DNA of 64,000 bases from Anagrus nilaparvatae (Eukaryota > Arthropoda > Insecta > Hymenoptera > Mymaridae), in NCBI GenBank assembly GCA_022575985.1, contig JAKSXM010000137.1, positions 19,734,001 through 19,798,000 on the forward strand, read 5' to 3'. The translations under genes were made by a program, and so were the position numbers. Positions 12,789 to 25,144 of this stretch are shown piece after piece. Below the pieces are notes generated by a model. That model saw only the letters and a program-made list of their open reading frames with translations, did not search any database and was not told the origin of the DNA. Every line of letters starts with the position of its first letter. Position 1 is the first letter of the stretch.

Positions 12789-12818
12789 GGACCTCCTCGG
12801 AGTGGCCCAAGGAGGTCC
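12789..12818. other. Perfect 9-bp GC hairpin in a small GC island
   Basis: GGACCTCCT (12789-12797) is the exact reverse complement of AGGAGGTCC (12810-12818), around a 12-nt loop. It stands out against the AT-rich surroundings, and a further GC patch (GCGCCGACGCCG) follows near 12955-12966. It may be part of a noncoding transcript or a regulatory element. Confidence 0.3.
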
Positions 12819-12979
12819 TGAAGTTGCAATTTATATATACACATACATGCGTAAGTTTAAAAAACGCGGGAGTTTAAAAATGAATGCTGTGAATACATAT
12901 AAATGTATAGAATGCATTTAAAAAAAAAATATGCAATGAAAATAAAAGCGAGAAGCGCCGACGCCGTGTGATGATGATC

Positions 12980-13930
12980 AGTAAAGATATGTTTTTTTCA
13001 AGCATAAAAAACCAATATATATTAGACTTTGACTTATTTTTCGTATTCAATGAATTAAAAGCTCTAAAGGCATAAAAATGGCCTAATCAATGAATTTGTT
13101 AGATTTTGATCATTCTTAACCGTTTAGGTCTATTTTAACATTCCAAGGATTCAAACTAGTTTATTGCTCTTTTAACTCTGCAAACAGGTGAATATAGAGT
13201 GCAATTAATTAAATTTCAAAAATTTTATTTTTTATGAATTTGCAATTTTTTATGTTTTAGAAATTTAAAATTTCAAAACAAAAAACCAAACTAAGCCCAG
13301 GTCTAATATATAAACTATACACAAAAACAAATCTTAATTACGTGTTTTACTTATAAGGCAATAAAACTAACAAAATGTAATTGCAAAACATAAAAATTTA
13401 AGACTTTTTTTTTCTTATAAAGATTTAAAAAATAAGTATTTGAAAACGTTATTTAGTTTAATCATATGAATTATCTAAATATTTAAAATAATAAAAAGAA
13501 AACTTCATTGGACGTTCGCAGGAGTATGTATCAACCAATGTTCATACAAACTACTTGAATTCACTGTACTTATTAAAAGCTCTGTACAAATAATATATTG
13601 CATGGTCTTTTCTCTGTAAAAAAATATTGCTTGAATTTTAAGGCATTTGCTTGATTTGCTTGAAAATTCAAGCAGGTATTTAAGCAGTTAACCAAAACTT
13701 TTTCCAGCTATTATGTGGCCGGAAATTAATTAATCTATTACCACTGGCGCGGCTAAAGCGTGCCACTTAAATTTTTTTAAGGTTTAATTTTTTTAAATAA
13801 TATAATAAAATTATGGTTTCAGATTCAAAATCTTATTGACTATTCAATTTTAAGGTCATTTGGTGTACAGATCTTCAGAAAAGGTGTACAAAGGGTAGAA
13901 AAATCAAAAACATGCTTTTTTACCATATAT
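12980..13930. other. AT-rich stretch without a gene
   Basis: No gene recognised. A small GC patch, CACTGGCGCGGCTAAAGC, starts near 13741. Confidence 0.5.
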
Positions 13931-13934
13931 TGCA

Positions 13935-14395
13935 GGCAAAATGTGTCAGTTTATTATAATTCTGAAACTTCTTAGTATCATTAGCTCTAAATTTATATTT
14001 CGGGATTTTTAGGTAACTGATTTTAAATACAAAATAAAAAATATCATATTTCATCTAGGGGTAGAAAATTGGGATGAAAAGGGGTGTAAAATCAATTTTC
14101 ATAAAAGGCTTTGTTTTTACTTGAAAAACTATATCTGGGGTTTTTTGAGGTTGCTGATTTTAAATATAAAATAAAAAAATCATAAAAGTTCAACTAGGGG
14201 TGGAAAACTAGGTTGAAAAGGGGTGAAAAATTGATTTTTATATAAGTATTTATTTTTACTTGAAAAACTATATCTAGGGGTTTTTGAAATTCCTGATTTG
14301 AAATATGGAATCAAAAACTTCATAAAACTTCATTAATCAGCAACCTCAAAAACCCCCAGATATAATTTTCAAGTAAAAATAAAAACATATAAAAA
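13935..14395 (+). repeat. ~140-bp tandem repeat with an inverted terminal copy
   Basis: CTTGAAAAACTATATCT occurs at about 14120 and 14259 (139-bp spacing), each followed by G-rich sequence, a T-run and TTGA/GTTGCTGATTT. An earlier diverged partial unit precedes them. The reverse complement of the same block lies at about 14336-14390, so the array folds back on itself. The AGGGGTRGAAAA...AAAAGGGGTG block recurs in both full units. No coding potential. Confidence 0.75.
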
Positions 14396-16465
14396 TTCAA
14401 AAATGTGTAATAAAGAATTATTATTAAATGTTTCTAGAAATAATTAGAACGTAAGAGTTAAAAAAAACTCTCGCAAGTGAAATGAATTTCAAAGATTATA
14501 TTATTATTATTATTATTATTCAAATTATTCACAATAGCAAAATACAGTACACTCTTGTTTACATTCATATTTAGTACATAAATGATAAACCAAAAACGTT
14601 CAATGAGTAACTTTAAGTTTAAAAGCAACCCTAAAACTACATTTTACGGTATTTTAAAATTTTAGGCCCCTTTTTAGATTATTCAAAAAATTTTTTTGGC
14701 CAAAATAGAAATTTTTTGTATTTAAATCATTTAATAAACCATAAAATATATTCAACGCATCACAAAATACTTAATTGCATTTTTGATTTAGCAGTTTTGT
14801 AAATAAAATAAACTGCACCAACGAATAACATGAATTTATGAATAAAATTGTTTTTCAGCAGCTTGTTATCATAAATTATCATAGAATAAATAGATAACAA
14901 TACTATCCGATTACTCAATTATCAATATTTGATTTTAAAGAAAAAATTCTGCCTAAAAAATAAAATGATATATGCCATAGAACTATGTTTTTAAAAGATA
15001 AATTCGCATTATATTTATAGTTCTTCATTTCTATGGGAAAATTAAAACTGAAATTGCACGAGGAATAAATTTCTATGCAGATTTTTTCAGTTTAGATTTT
15101 AATATTCGTCTAGTTTGTTGATTCCTACCTTAATTTAAAACCGTTATTTTTATCTATAGTTATTCTGGAAACTGAGTGACAGTAACTATATTTAAAAATT
15201 AAAACATGAAATATTTATTCAAAAAATTTTTATCTTATACGTAATTACAGATTTCTATACATACTTAATATTTTTGAACAAAAAAAAATAAGTTTACAAA
15301 GTAATTAACTCTTTGATATTTTTTTATTTAAAAATATCATAACATAAACGATAATAATATTTCTCACGACTGTATTTACGTGTTTTTTTTTTTTAATATA
15401 ATAAAAATCATTCTTTAAAAAATTTTCTAATGTATAAATAAAAAAAAAATAAAAAAAAATTTACTAATACAAATAAAAATGCAAACAAAAAAGAAGACAA
15501 TATTAAAGACTTTAACCACAAAAGAAAGGTATGAAATAGACAGAAATAAGTTTTTAAAATTTTTTGCGGCTCTTTTTAGGATTTATATCTAACTATAGTT
15601 CGACCATTTTTTTTTTAATTTTTCTTTTTTTTTTATTTATATTAAAATACACTCACACACATATTGAGTTTAAATAAATAAATATGTGTTTTAGTATATA
15701 CAACCTTGTTTTGTGTTTTTAGTCCTTTAATCTATGGGATTTTTACTTGTTTATCTCTCAGGTAAAAAAAAGTCCTGATTTCATATATCGAGTTTCTCAT
15801 AAATTTATAGTGTGTCTATTTCGTTAAATAATCTTCTTCCGACAAACAGCAATTAAAAGATACCTTATACGAAAGAAATATTTTATTTATTTAAATACTA
15901 ATTTTAAAAACTTTAACGAAGCAAATTTAATAAACGTTTTTTGGTGAAAATTAATCAGATTTGACAATTATATTGATGACCCATGTATTATTTTATTTTT
16001 TAAGACTTTTTGGAACAAAAAAAATTTTCAATGATATCTTGTATACATTTTTAGTGATATTTCATACAATTTCATACAATATTTCATACAATTTGTCAAA
16101 AAGCTCATAAATTCCATTGGAATTAAACATCTAGGTGACGACAGGATCCCAAAAAACTTTAAAAAAACCCTAAAAAATATGGTTTTTTAGGCCTAAGTTA
16201 ATTTCTCTGACCCATGAACAGATAATACTCTGCGCATTGACTGAAAAACTTAACATATCATCATTAAAAAAAAACGCTGCCAAGTGATTGGCACTATGGT
16301 TCCTCATTAACAATAGCAAAATATTTATAATGGTCTATTTTATCTAATAAAAATTATAATTTGAGATATCAGTATTTCATAAAAAAAAGTTAAATACCGT
16401 ATTTTAAAAGAAAAAAAATGTTGCTGTGATTTAATGTTTTTTATTTAACAAATTTTTAGAAAAAA
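14396..16465. other. AT-rich stretch without a gene
   Basis: No gene recognised. An (ATT)n microsatellite lies at about 14493-14520. Confidence 0.6.
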
Positions 16466-16469
16466 ATTT

Positions 16470-17337
16470 CAATAAACTAGGTATTACACTTAAAAAAAAA
16501 ACAATATATATTACAGCTTTTTTAATTTTTTTGTTTTATTAATATTGAGAAAAAATTTTAAAAAAATTCGGCATCAGATCCAAAAAATTACTATGAATAA
16601 GCTTTCTAAAACTAGTACTCTCATAGAAATTAATTAGGTACTACGTCCGAACAAAAAAAAATTTGGTATTCTTTGTATTTTTTTGTGAAAAAAATTTTGG
16701 GAAAAAAATTTTCAAAAAATTAATTATCAGATTTGAGATATCGAGTAAAAATCATACTTTTAATTATAAGTACTTTCATGGAAATAAATGAGGTATTACA
16801 TCCAAATTAAAAAAAAAAAAAAGTAGTTTGAGATTTTTTTATGAAAAAATTTTTGAAAAAAAAATTAGATCTTAATTCCATAATGGTTGTTAAATACCAC
16901 CGATTGCAAAATTTTCAAATATTAGTACTTTCATGGAATTAAAGGAAGTATTACACTAAAAAAAAAAAAAATATTACAGATTTTTTAATTTTTTTGTTTT
17001 TTTAATTTTGAGAAAAAAATTTTGAAAAAATTAAGTTTCAGGTCCAAAAAATTACTATAAACGATATTTCTAAAACTAGTACTCTCATAGAAATCAATTA
17101 GGTACTACATCCAAAAATAAAAAAAAATTAAGTTTTTTTTGTATGTTTTGGTGAAAAAAATTTTGAGAAAAAAATTTTCAAAAAATTAGTTATCAGATTC
17201 GAGATATCGAGTAAAAATCTTACTTTCAAATATAAGTACTTTCATGGAAATAAATGAGGTATTACATCCAAATTAAAAAAAAAAAGTAGTTATTAAATTA
17301 GGTCTTAATTCCATAATGGTTGTGAAATTTCACCGGT

Positions 17338-17345
<8 letters not shown>
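16470..17345 (+). repeat. Satellite: ~155-bp monomers in a 466-bp higher-order repeat
   Basis: The landmark TACTYTCATRG occurs at 16615, 16771, 16926, 17080 and 17237, spacing 154-157 bp. Monomers fall into three diverged types: type A (CTCTCATAGAAAT, then AATTAGGTACTAC) at 16615 and 17080, type B (TTTCATGGAAATAAATGAGG) at 16771 and 17237, and type C at 16926. The order A-B-C-A-B gives a 465-466-bp higher-order period. An isolated A-B fragment lies at about 42000-42235. No open frame. Confidence 0.8.
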
Positions 17346-17385
<40 letters not shown>

Positions 17386-17390
17386 GACTT
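17340..17390 (+). repeat. (CA)n microsatellite
   Basis: An uninterrupted CA run of roughly 17 repeats, flanked by ACATACATA and ACATACAGAC. It directly abuts the 155-bp satellite and is followed by CCGGTTTTTTAGCTTCCTGA, so it may be an internal part of a larger dispersed repeat. Confidence 0.9.
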
Positions 17391-17399
17391 TTTTTAAAA

Positions 17400-18210
17400 A
17401 CCGGTTTTTTAGCTTCCTGAGGTCCCAAAATGTGCTTATATGCCAAAAAATCAAAAATCAAAATTTCAGCTATCACAAAGGTTCCTCTATGAGGCACCAA
17501 AAAATTTTACGTCTTTAGAACCCTTCTAAGACTCCGAAATACAATTTCGAATTTTTGAAAATCGAATTTTTGAGATTTTTGTGCGAATTATTTTACACAA
17601 AAAAATAGGTTAATTTGTTTTAAATTATTATTTAAGCCAGAAAACCAATTTCTCTTTTATTCATATATTTTTATGCTGAATTAAAACCTTGAGTACTTTT
17701 AGTCCGAATCTTTAAAAAAATAAAATTGAAAAAAAAAATAAAATCATATCAGAATTGTTAATTTATTAAAAATTAGAAAAAAAAACAATTTATTAAGTTA
17801 ACTATTGTATTATTTTAATGAAATATTTATATTGAATTTAGTTTATAAAAAATATCATGGTCGCATATTATTTTCTTGCAAATAATATATATATACCTGG
17901 CTCTTCTTTCATTATTATCCATTCTGTCTCGCCTATCTAATCTAACTTGATGATCTCGTAATGAATCAATTTACTGGGATCAAAAAGAGTATAAGAGCTT
18001 AAACTTATAAAAAATCTCACACTTATTATAAAAAAAAAAGCAAGAAATATTTTAACCGCAAAATCAGACTGAAACTACCTTATATATAGTTTAAATCCAT
18101 ATTGCAAAATCATGTTTTTTCAATATTATATATATTCTTGTTTTCAGAAATTATTTTTATGTGTTATCGATTTGATTTACAAAAATTCATAGGCTGAAAA
18201 ATTATTTAAC
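17400..18210. other. AT-rich stretch without a gene
   Basis: The first ~180 bases may be the flank of the satellite repeat; a weakly similar phrase (GACTCC, then GAATTTTTGAAAATCG) occurs near 57265. The rest holds nothing recognisable. Confidence 0.5.
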
Positions 18211-18226
18211 TTTTGGCGCGCCAAAA
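18211..18226. promoter_or_regulatory. Palindromic E2F-like site
   Basis: TTTTGGCGCGCCAAAA is a perfect 16-bp palindrome carrying TTTGGCGC on both strands, matching the E2F/DP consensus TTTSSCGC. No adjacent gene start is visible. Confidence 0.3.
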
Positions 18227-19494
18227 ATTTAAAGCATATCTTTTATTAGTAGGTTAATTCAGTCGAAGCAAATAAAAACAAAAGGACCAGAATGTAATTC
18301 TTTGTTTGTTTCAAAGTTCTAAGAAAGGAAGAATGAGAATAACACAAAAATCCCTTGCATTCGTTAAATTGTTCTGACGAGCTTTTTAAAATTTTATACT
18401 TACCAATTTAGGGTCTGAAATTTACATTAACATGCTGTGCTAATGCCATTAAGATAAGTTAATTAATTTATCTTCTAAATTTGCAATCAATTTCCAATTA
18501 TATTTTTAATAAAATCAGTTTAAATTTTTAGCTTATATTTTTCATTCAAGCCCAAATATCAAATTCCTTAACCCAAAAAAAAAGTTGAGGAATTCGTCTA
18601 AAAACGATGATTGAGGTCTTATTTGACCTAGAGGGTTTCTAATCAAAATAAAGTATCATAAAACGCTAAGGTTACATCCTTCTTTGTTTAAAAATTTTTC
18701 TCTATATTATGTGTGTTAAAAAATTTTTTATTTTCCTTTTATACACCAAAAAAAGAAACAATCCCTTATAACACAGCGGCGCCCTAAGGACGATTGCTTT
18801 TTTGATAGGCTTTTTTTTTTATTTTTAAATAGGTTGATTTATTTTATTTTATATAAGTATTGTGGGTTGATACCAAAAAAATATTTAAAGGTATATATGT
18901 GTTAGGTGATTTGGATAAGATACGATGCGTGGAGTCTCTCACCCGAACTAGAACCGCCTTTGAATATATTTACAAACATAGATTCTTTTTTTTTAAATGT
19001 TTTTAAATTGAGAAAGTTTTATCAAGCTTGAATTTTTAATAGAAAGACATTGCCACCCATGAAACTTTTGATTTTAAAAAATTATCACGTGTAAAAATTA
19101 ATTAAAATGATCGATTAAAAAAACTAAATGATTGGTTAATTAAGTAATTAAAAATTAGTAATTTATTTTTAATTTTTGCAAGTAACATTTTAATTTAAAA
19201 AAAAAATTCACCTAAAATAAATTAATTGTATAAATGATTCTGAGTATAAATTTTTATAAATATTTTTTTTCTTCTTGTCAGAGATACGGACCTACGTCAA
19301 TTTTAATAATCAAAATCATTATTTTCATTTATTTTAGTTAAATTGATTTGATGTATGTCAATTTAATATTATAAATAATTTATTATATTTGAAAATATTT
19401 AATTATTAATTTGGTTAAATTTTAAAATAAATTTTAATTAAATATTTAAATACTTGTATTGTAAATTCAGAAACATTTAAACAGTCATGGAAAT
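18227..19494. other. AT-rich stretch with small GC patches, no gene
   Basis: Small GC-richer patches lie at about 18773-18800 and 18905-18958. No exon or RNA gene was recognised. Confidence 0.5.
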
Positions 19495-19770
19495 TTCGTT
19501 AGTCACCATAAAATTCGCAAGATATCACATTTGGCGCGAAATAACCCTAACTCAATCTTATAGGGACCTCCTACACGCGTTTTACTGACCGGGAATGTGA
19601 ATATATACATAAGGATAGAAAAGAAAGGGTATATATATATAAGGGCACCCTGTGGGAGCCCAAAAAACTAAAAAAAAAAAAATTCGCGCGAGACAAAGAA
19701 TTGCCGCTGCCTAAAGACGTAATACGTGTGCTAATACATACATATTTAAATATATGTAGTTAAGAGAAGG
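19495..19770. promoter_or_regulatory. GC-richer island with a consensus E2F site
   Basis: TTTGGCGCGAAA at 19530-19541 fits the E2F consensus TTTSGCGCSAAA exactly. The island continues with CTACACGCGTTTTACTGACC, a TATATATATA stretch near 19630, GGGCACCCTGTGGGAGCCC near 19643, and CGCGCGAGAC near 19684. This looks promoter-like, but no coding sequence follows in either direction. Confidence 0.3.
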
Positions 19771-19779
19771 TTTGAAAAA

Positions 19780-20925
19780 TAATCCTGTAGCTTTTGTTTC
19801 TTATTTCAATCGATAACAAGAATTATTGCTAAATTTTGTTGCTATGTGAAACTTTTAATATGTTTTTTTGCGTATAATACAATATATTTATATTGGTTCA
19901 TTGAATTTTGTTTCATTTTTTTTTGTTAGCTTAATTTAAACTTATATATATAAATTGTTAGTACATAAATAATAAGATATCTTTAATGAAATAAGCACTA
20001 AAAAAAGCTTTTGCATCGCAGTTATTAGCTTACTAATATACTGAAGCCCTTGAGTACAATTTAATAAAATTTTCCTCGCAGCAAGTTAAATTTTGTTTTA
20101 ATATTATTCAAGGATAATTATCAAAATACATTATATCAGAATGTATGCACTTTTTCAAACCCTAGTTTACAGAAAACCCATCCAAACTTGCAATAAGGCC
20201 CTTAAATTACCTAAGGAATGCCAATTGTGACGTTATTTTATGGAAAATTATATGCAGCTGATAGAGCCCAAATAGAGTATAACAAAATTGTAAAATAAAA
20301 TTTACACAATATCACCAGCCTTATAATTTTAAATAATAAATCTAATTAAACAAACATTCAAAGGATCTCATGCATTCATTATACATATTAATTCAATTCT
20401 TTCATCATGTCAACTTGTCAATGAGAAATTTAAAACGGTCCATTTCTATAGTCCATCATTTATGCATTTTAAAATGCATACATTATAATATATTCACACA
20501 TATACATATATATATAAACATCAAAAACAGTTTACTGGGACTAGGCCGCTCGAGTTTTCGATTCATTAATAAAAGCAAAATGAAATATAAAATCTCACAA
20601 GTCTCACACGCAGTTAGGGGGCATCTTATAATATAATGCAATGTCTCCTAAAATATGCATCGTGTGTAATCTTTTTGGAGGCCGCGTGCAGCTATATACG
20701 AAAAAAAAGCCCTAGCAACTAACAGACCACAAAATATATATATATACATGAATACATCTTTTTTCTTTCTTTTTCCCTCTGGCACTACCGATAGAACTGC
20801 TAAATTGCCAAGTGAGAGAAGATCAGAACCTTTTGCTATTTTTTTTATTTTTAATTTATATATTTTTATTTTTCATTTTTTAATTCTGGCCGAAAACCAG
20901 ATCGTCTTTATAATATATGCCACCC
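19780..20925. other. AT-rich stretch without a gene
   Basis: No gene recognised. The frames at 20370-20636 and 20748-21044 have no motif, and the second runs into the foldback element. A small GC patch (GGAGGCCGCGTGCAGC) lies near 20678. Confidence 0.5.
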
Positions 20926-20929
20926 GTGA

Positions 20930-21620
20930 CCTCCTATATATGTATATGTTATCCGTTAAAGTCCGCTCTCCCGATAAAGTTAGCTTTAACTGGTTAAAGA
21001 TAACTTTAGCGAAGCGTTTTTGTGAAGTCTACGAAGACAATTAAAATGAATAAAAATATAACATTGACATTTTGAGGTAAGAAAAAGTTAACTTATCTAA
21101 TCCTTATTCCTATAAGGCAACCCCAGGTCTTAGGTTAGGCTACTCTTTTAAAAATGCATTTCTTGGGACCAGTAACTAATCCTAGTTAAAAGTCATCCCT
21201 AGGTATCTTAGGCTATTTTTTAAAAAAAAGACACTGTCACAGTATAGTGCAGCATTTATTTACAAACTTGCAGATGGATCCTTCAGCCCCCTTGTCGTAA
21301 TTCTAGGGACAATGTCATTTTTTTTTTAATAGCCCTCTTTTTTTAGTAGCCTAGCCTAAGCCCTTGGAGTACCTTATAGTCAGAGTCGTATATAATATAA
21401 AGTAATTATTTAACACAAACTCGAAAACCTATACGAAATCGCTTTCATGGACTTTAACTGATCAGGATTGGTTAAAGTTAACTTTATCTTATATAAAAAT
21501 TTTAATTGTCTCAGTGGACTTTAACGAAAATGCTTCTCTAAAGTTAACTTTAACCAGTTAAAGTTAACTTTATCGGTTGGGGGTACATTAACGGCATACT
21601 ACTTATAAAACTTTGTATGT
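20930..21620. mobile_element. ~690-bp foldback element
   Basis: The outer arms 20950-21050 and 21490-21605 are inverted copies, both containing CCGATAAAGTTARCTTTAAC, then TGGTTAAAG, then GACAATTAAAAT. The inner arms also pair: GTCTTAGGTTAGGCTACT near 21128 matches the reverse complement of AGTAGCCTAGCCTAAGCC near 21346. The whole block therefore folds on itself. The motif AAAGTTAACTTTA recurs inside the arms. No transposase frame is present. The exact ends and target duplication are unclear. Confidence 0.7.
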
Positions 21621-21624
21621 ATAC

Positions 21625-24410
21625 AAGGACGTGTGGGTTCTCTCACTCATTCTTTAAAGAATTTATTTATTTTTTTTTTTATTTTGAATTTTTGTTTTTG
21701 GCAATTTTTTATTATTTATATTGCTTTATGTAATGTTTTAAATCGACTTTATAAATTTTTTTTTTTATTGTATTCATCGGCTATGAAATTTAATATGTAA
21801 TAAGTCAAGATTATAAGATTTTCGCCGAGGAATTTATTTCCAAAATTAATATTATAATAATAATATCCTGAGAAACTATTAAAGTAGATTTCTGAAGAGA
21901 TATTTTGATTCGTTAATTGATGTCGATTTATATTTAAGTAATTGGGTACATACCAAGAAACAGTTTCAATAATTTAAATTTGAAAAAAGCGAATCATATT
22001 TTTACGTGGAATAGCTACTATAAATAACCTAAAATCAAGGTAAGAATTAAGAAATTGGGAATTGGAAAAAGTGTTATGGTTTTAATGGAAGTTGGGGAGT
22101 CACATGACCAGTTGTAAAGGTAACATAAAATTAAGTGCAGGATACCCATAACAGTTGTATGACTGGTTACAATAAGATGTTATTTTAGGGTAAGTGAAAT
22201 AAAGTTTTAAAAATAAGGGTGTTACAACCTTTAAACATAATTTTTGACATCAAACTCAGATTCAGCGACCCAAATTACGTCCGGGGGGGGGGTAGTCAAA
22301 ATTCAAAAAAAAAGATTAACTTAAATTTTAATGGTTAAAATTGGGGTTGTTTTCACCCCATTTTCAAAATCGATTGAATTTTGTTGGTAAAAAATGTTTT
22401 TGAGTTATTCGCGAAAAGTTTCCACAACCTTTAATCTTAATTTCACCAGGGTCATCGTATTTATTTTTAAATAACAAAATGGACCCGACTAAAACGGTAA
22501 ACCCCGTTTAAAATACAGTTATAACATTACCACTATAATTGATAATATATTTAAAAAATTAGATACTTTATTTAAATATGTATTTTAATTAGAATAAAAA
22601 AAGTATATAAACGTTATAACAAACATACTTCTTAAATTCAAAATATGATATTTTCAATATAAATATTTGTCGGTCAAAAAAAAAAAAATTGAAGAAAAAA
22701 AAAATTGCGGTAACTTGTGATGTAGATATTTTTTTGTTAAATTCTTTGATCATTGTCTTATTGAGTGGTGTTTATGCACTCATATTTAATCAAATATTGA
22801 CAAACCACTCACTTTCATTTAAATACATAATAATATGACACAGATTTTTACATATATATATAAATATAAATTTAAAGACCAATTAACATATATTTAGGTA
22901 AATACAGTAATAACAATGAATTAACTTTTTTAAATATATTGTGAAATTCTTGAAATATTTTTTTAAAAATAGAATTTAGTTTGTTTTAAAATTTTTAATA
23001 AAAAGAATAAATAAAGCTTTTTAAATTAGGTATGGAATTTAACCTAAGGTTTTTGATAACTAGGGGGTAATGATATAATAAGAATAGAGTGTAAGGGGGG
23101 GCGATTCCCACAGGGAAAATATAGGCTGCTACCTAGAGAGTTTCGTGGCCCAGGAGGTACCAAAAGTTAAATATTATTTGCTTTTTTTTATAATACCTTG
23201 TAATACCATAGAAGGTTTTAAAATGATCTTAATATCTTTGGCCTTAGTTTTCGAGGGCTTATTAAAATCGTTTTTCTTTTTCCTAAAAAAATTAATTAAT
23301 TAGTTTGATAAATATTACCTAATAAATAACAATGAAATGTAACCAAAATGGCTAGGGCACGTAAAATAAATTGGAATGCTAAAAGTTTCAGACAAAAATG
23401 AGCAGAAAACTAATGAAATTTGTTCAAACTTCAAAACTCTCGCAAAACTTAAAAAAAATTTCTTGTGATAACAGAAAATACACCTGTAAAAATGCATAAT
23501 TTCTTAAAAATTTTAGAATTTTGAGTCCTTTGATACGGGATGCCACACATTTAGATACAAATAATATGCTTGAAAAATTCCTTATTGATATTTAATACTT
23601 CTATAAAAAAAAATCCTTTATACCATAGACTATGCAATTTCCGATAAGCAAAAAAAAAATTATGTTTTTGTTTTTTTTTTAGACTTAAAAATCAATGTGA
23701 AAGAACTAATATTTTTTTATACCTTTATTCTCCTGTTGTACCTCTTTGAATCTGATAAATATAAATTTTTTTTTCACCCAATTGGGTTATATATTTAATA
23801 CTATAGCTCGTTAATCTTTTCATTTTTTATCGGTCTGAAAAATACTTATTTATATACCTTTATAGTATGATTTAATTTTCTTATTTTATAAATATATCCC
23901 TAAAAAAAACAAGAAAAGAATTTAAAAACCTGATAGTGAAAAAAAATGATTATCGACCTGTATATAAATTTTATAAATTTTTGAGTGTTATTCAATGAAA
24001 ATTTTAAGATAATAAGTAGTTCATTCATACATTTTTTTAGCCTGTAACACAATTTACTTAAATATTAAAATATTTTGAAAAAATGCTCTAAAATTTTAGT
24101 ACCCAGAAAAAAAACTTATGAAATTAAAATTATTACTTGATACTTAGAAAATTGTATGTGAAAAATATCTTAAAATGCAAGGAGAGAAAAAAATTTAATT
24201 TGAAACCAGCAGGATATTAAATCATCTTTAAGATTCCATTAATTTTATACATGGTGCTTTAAGATAATGTTTTAAGAAATCCTTTGAAGATGTGGTCTGA
24301 TTTCAGAATGATGATACAAAAAATTATTAGCTATTTTTTATGCATAATTCAAACTTTTATTTAGAAATAATGGTTGCTTAGAAAAATATATAAAAAATAG
24401 ATACATTTGA
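21625..24410. other. AT-rich stretch without a gene
   Basis: No gene recognised. A G9 run lies near 22278, and a G-rich patch with AGGGAAAATATAGGCTGC near 23090-23160; both may be traces of old repeats. The minus-strand frame at 23315-23497 lacks any motif. Confidence 0.5.
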
Positions 24411-24413
24411 AAA

Positions 24414-25138
24414 ATAAAATTAGTAATTAATGTTGTTAACCATTATGGCATTGACAATGAATCTAGAAAAGTTGACAGTGTGATCAAACTAAATCCTTCC
24501 TTAATTGAAAATATTTTTGATAGGTTTTTTAATTATATTAACACTGCTATTGACCGTAAGGTTATTACTCGTGATGTTGCTTATGCTGATTGGTTTAATT
24601 ATAAATTGATACAGTTAAATCAATTGAAGAAAAGATGTCACGCTGCAAGTTAAAAATTTCCATGGGATGAGAAACTTCATAAAGCTTTCAAGAAGACTCA
24701 GGCAATAGCTCTTATTTTTCAAGGACCTTACATGCACAAAATTTATTGCATATTCAAAACAGTATTAAGACTAAAATTAAGTTTTACTAGAAATGTTTTA
24801 ACTCCTTGAAAAGAGCACAACTTTTTCTAGATTTATGAATTTTGACGATTTTGAATCTAATAATGACTTTGAATCTTTAAATCTTTTCCAAAAAATTTTT
24901 TCTTGGGTATACACTAATAATTTTTGATAAACCTAAACTAATTAATGATTTCTTTAATAATATTAAAAACTTTCCTGATTCATATTATTATAATTTCTTT
25001 ATCTCAATGGTCCCTGTCTATGTGTAATCAAATTATGTCAGAAAAATGTAAAAATATATTAATTGTTATTTATTTTTGCAGCCTCTTTGGCGTGTGCCCA
25101 AGCGAGCTGGAGGTATCTAGTAAATGAATAAATAAATA
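24414..25138 (+). pseudogene. Decayed LINE (jockey/R1-like) fragment
   Basis: The frame at 24414-24653 is open for 79 codons and contains A-D-W-F-N-Y-K-L-x(7)-K-K-R-C-H, which resembles the linker between endonuclease and reverse transcriptase in jockey/R1-type non-LTR elements (W-F-N-x2-L then K-K-R-x-H). After a TAA stop the reading continues as W-D-E-K-L-H-K-A-F-K-K-T, then shifts frame and hits further stops. The reverse transcriptase core is missing. The 3' end is ATGAATAAATAAATAAA at 25122-25138, a short-repeat tail typical of LINEs. It is non-functional, and the family assignment is by motif only. Confidence 0.55.
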
Positions 25139-25144
25139 AATTTT

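Noticed and set aside
16470..17345. CRISPR-like array
   Set aside because: The repeats are full-length tandem monomers without unique spacers, and the genome is eukaryotic.
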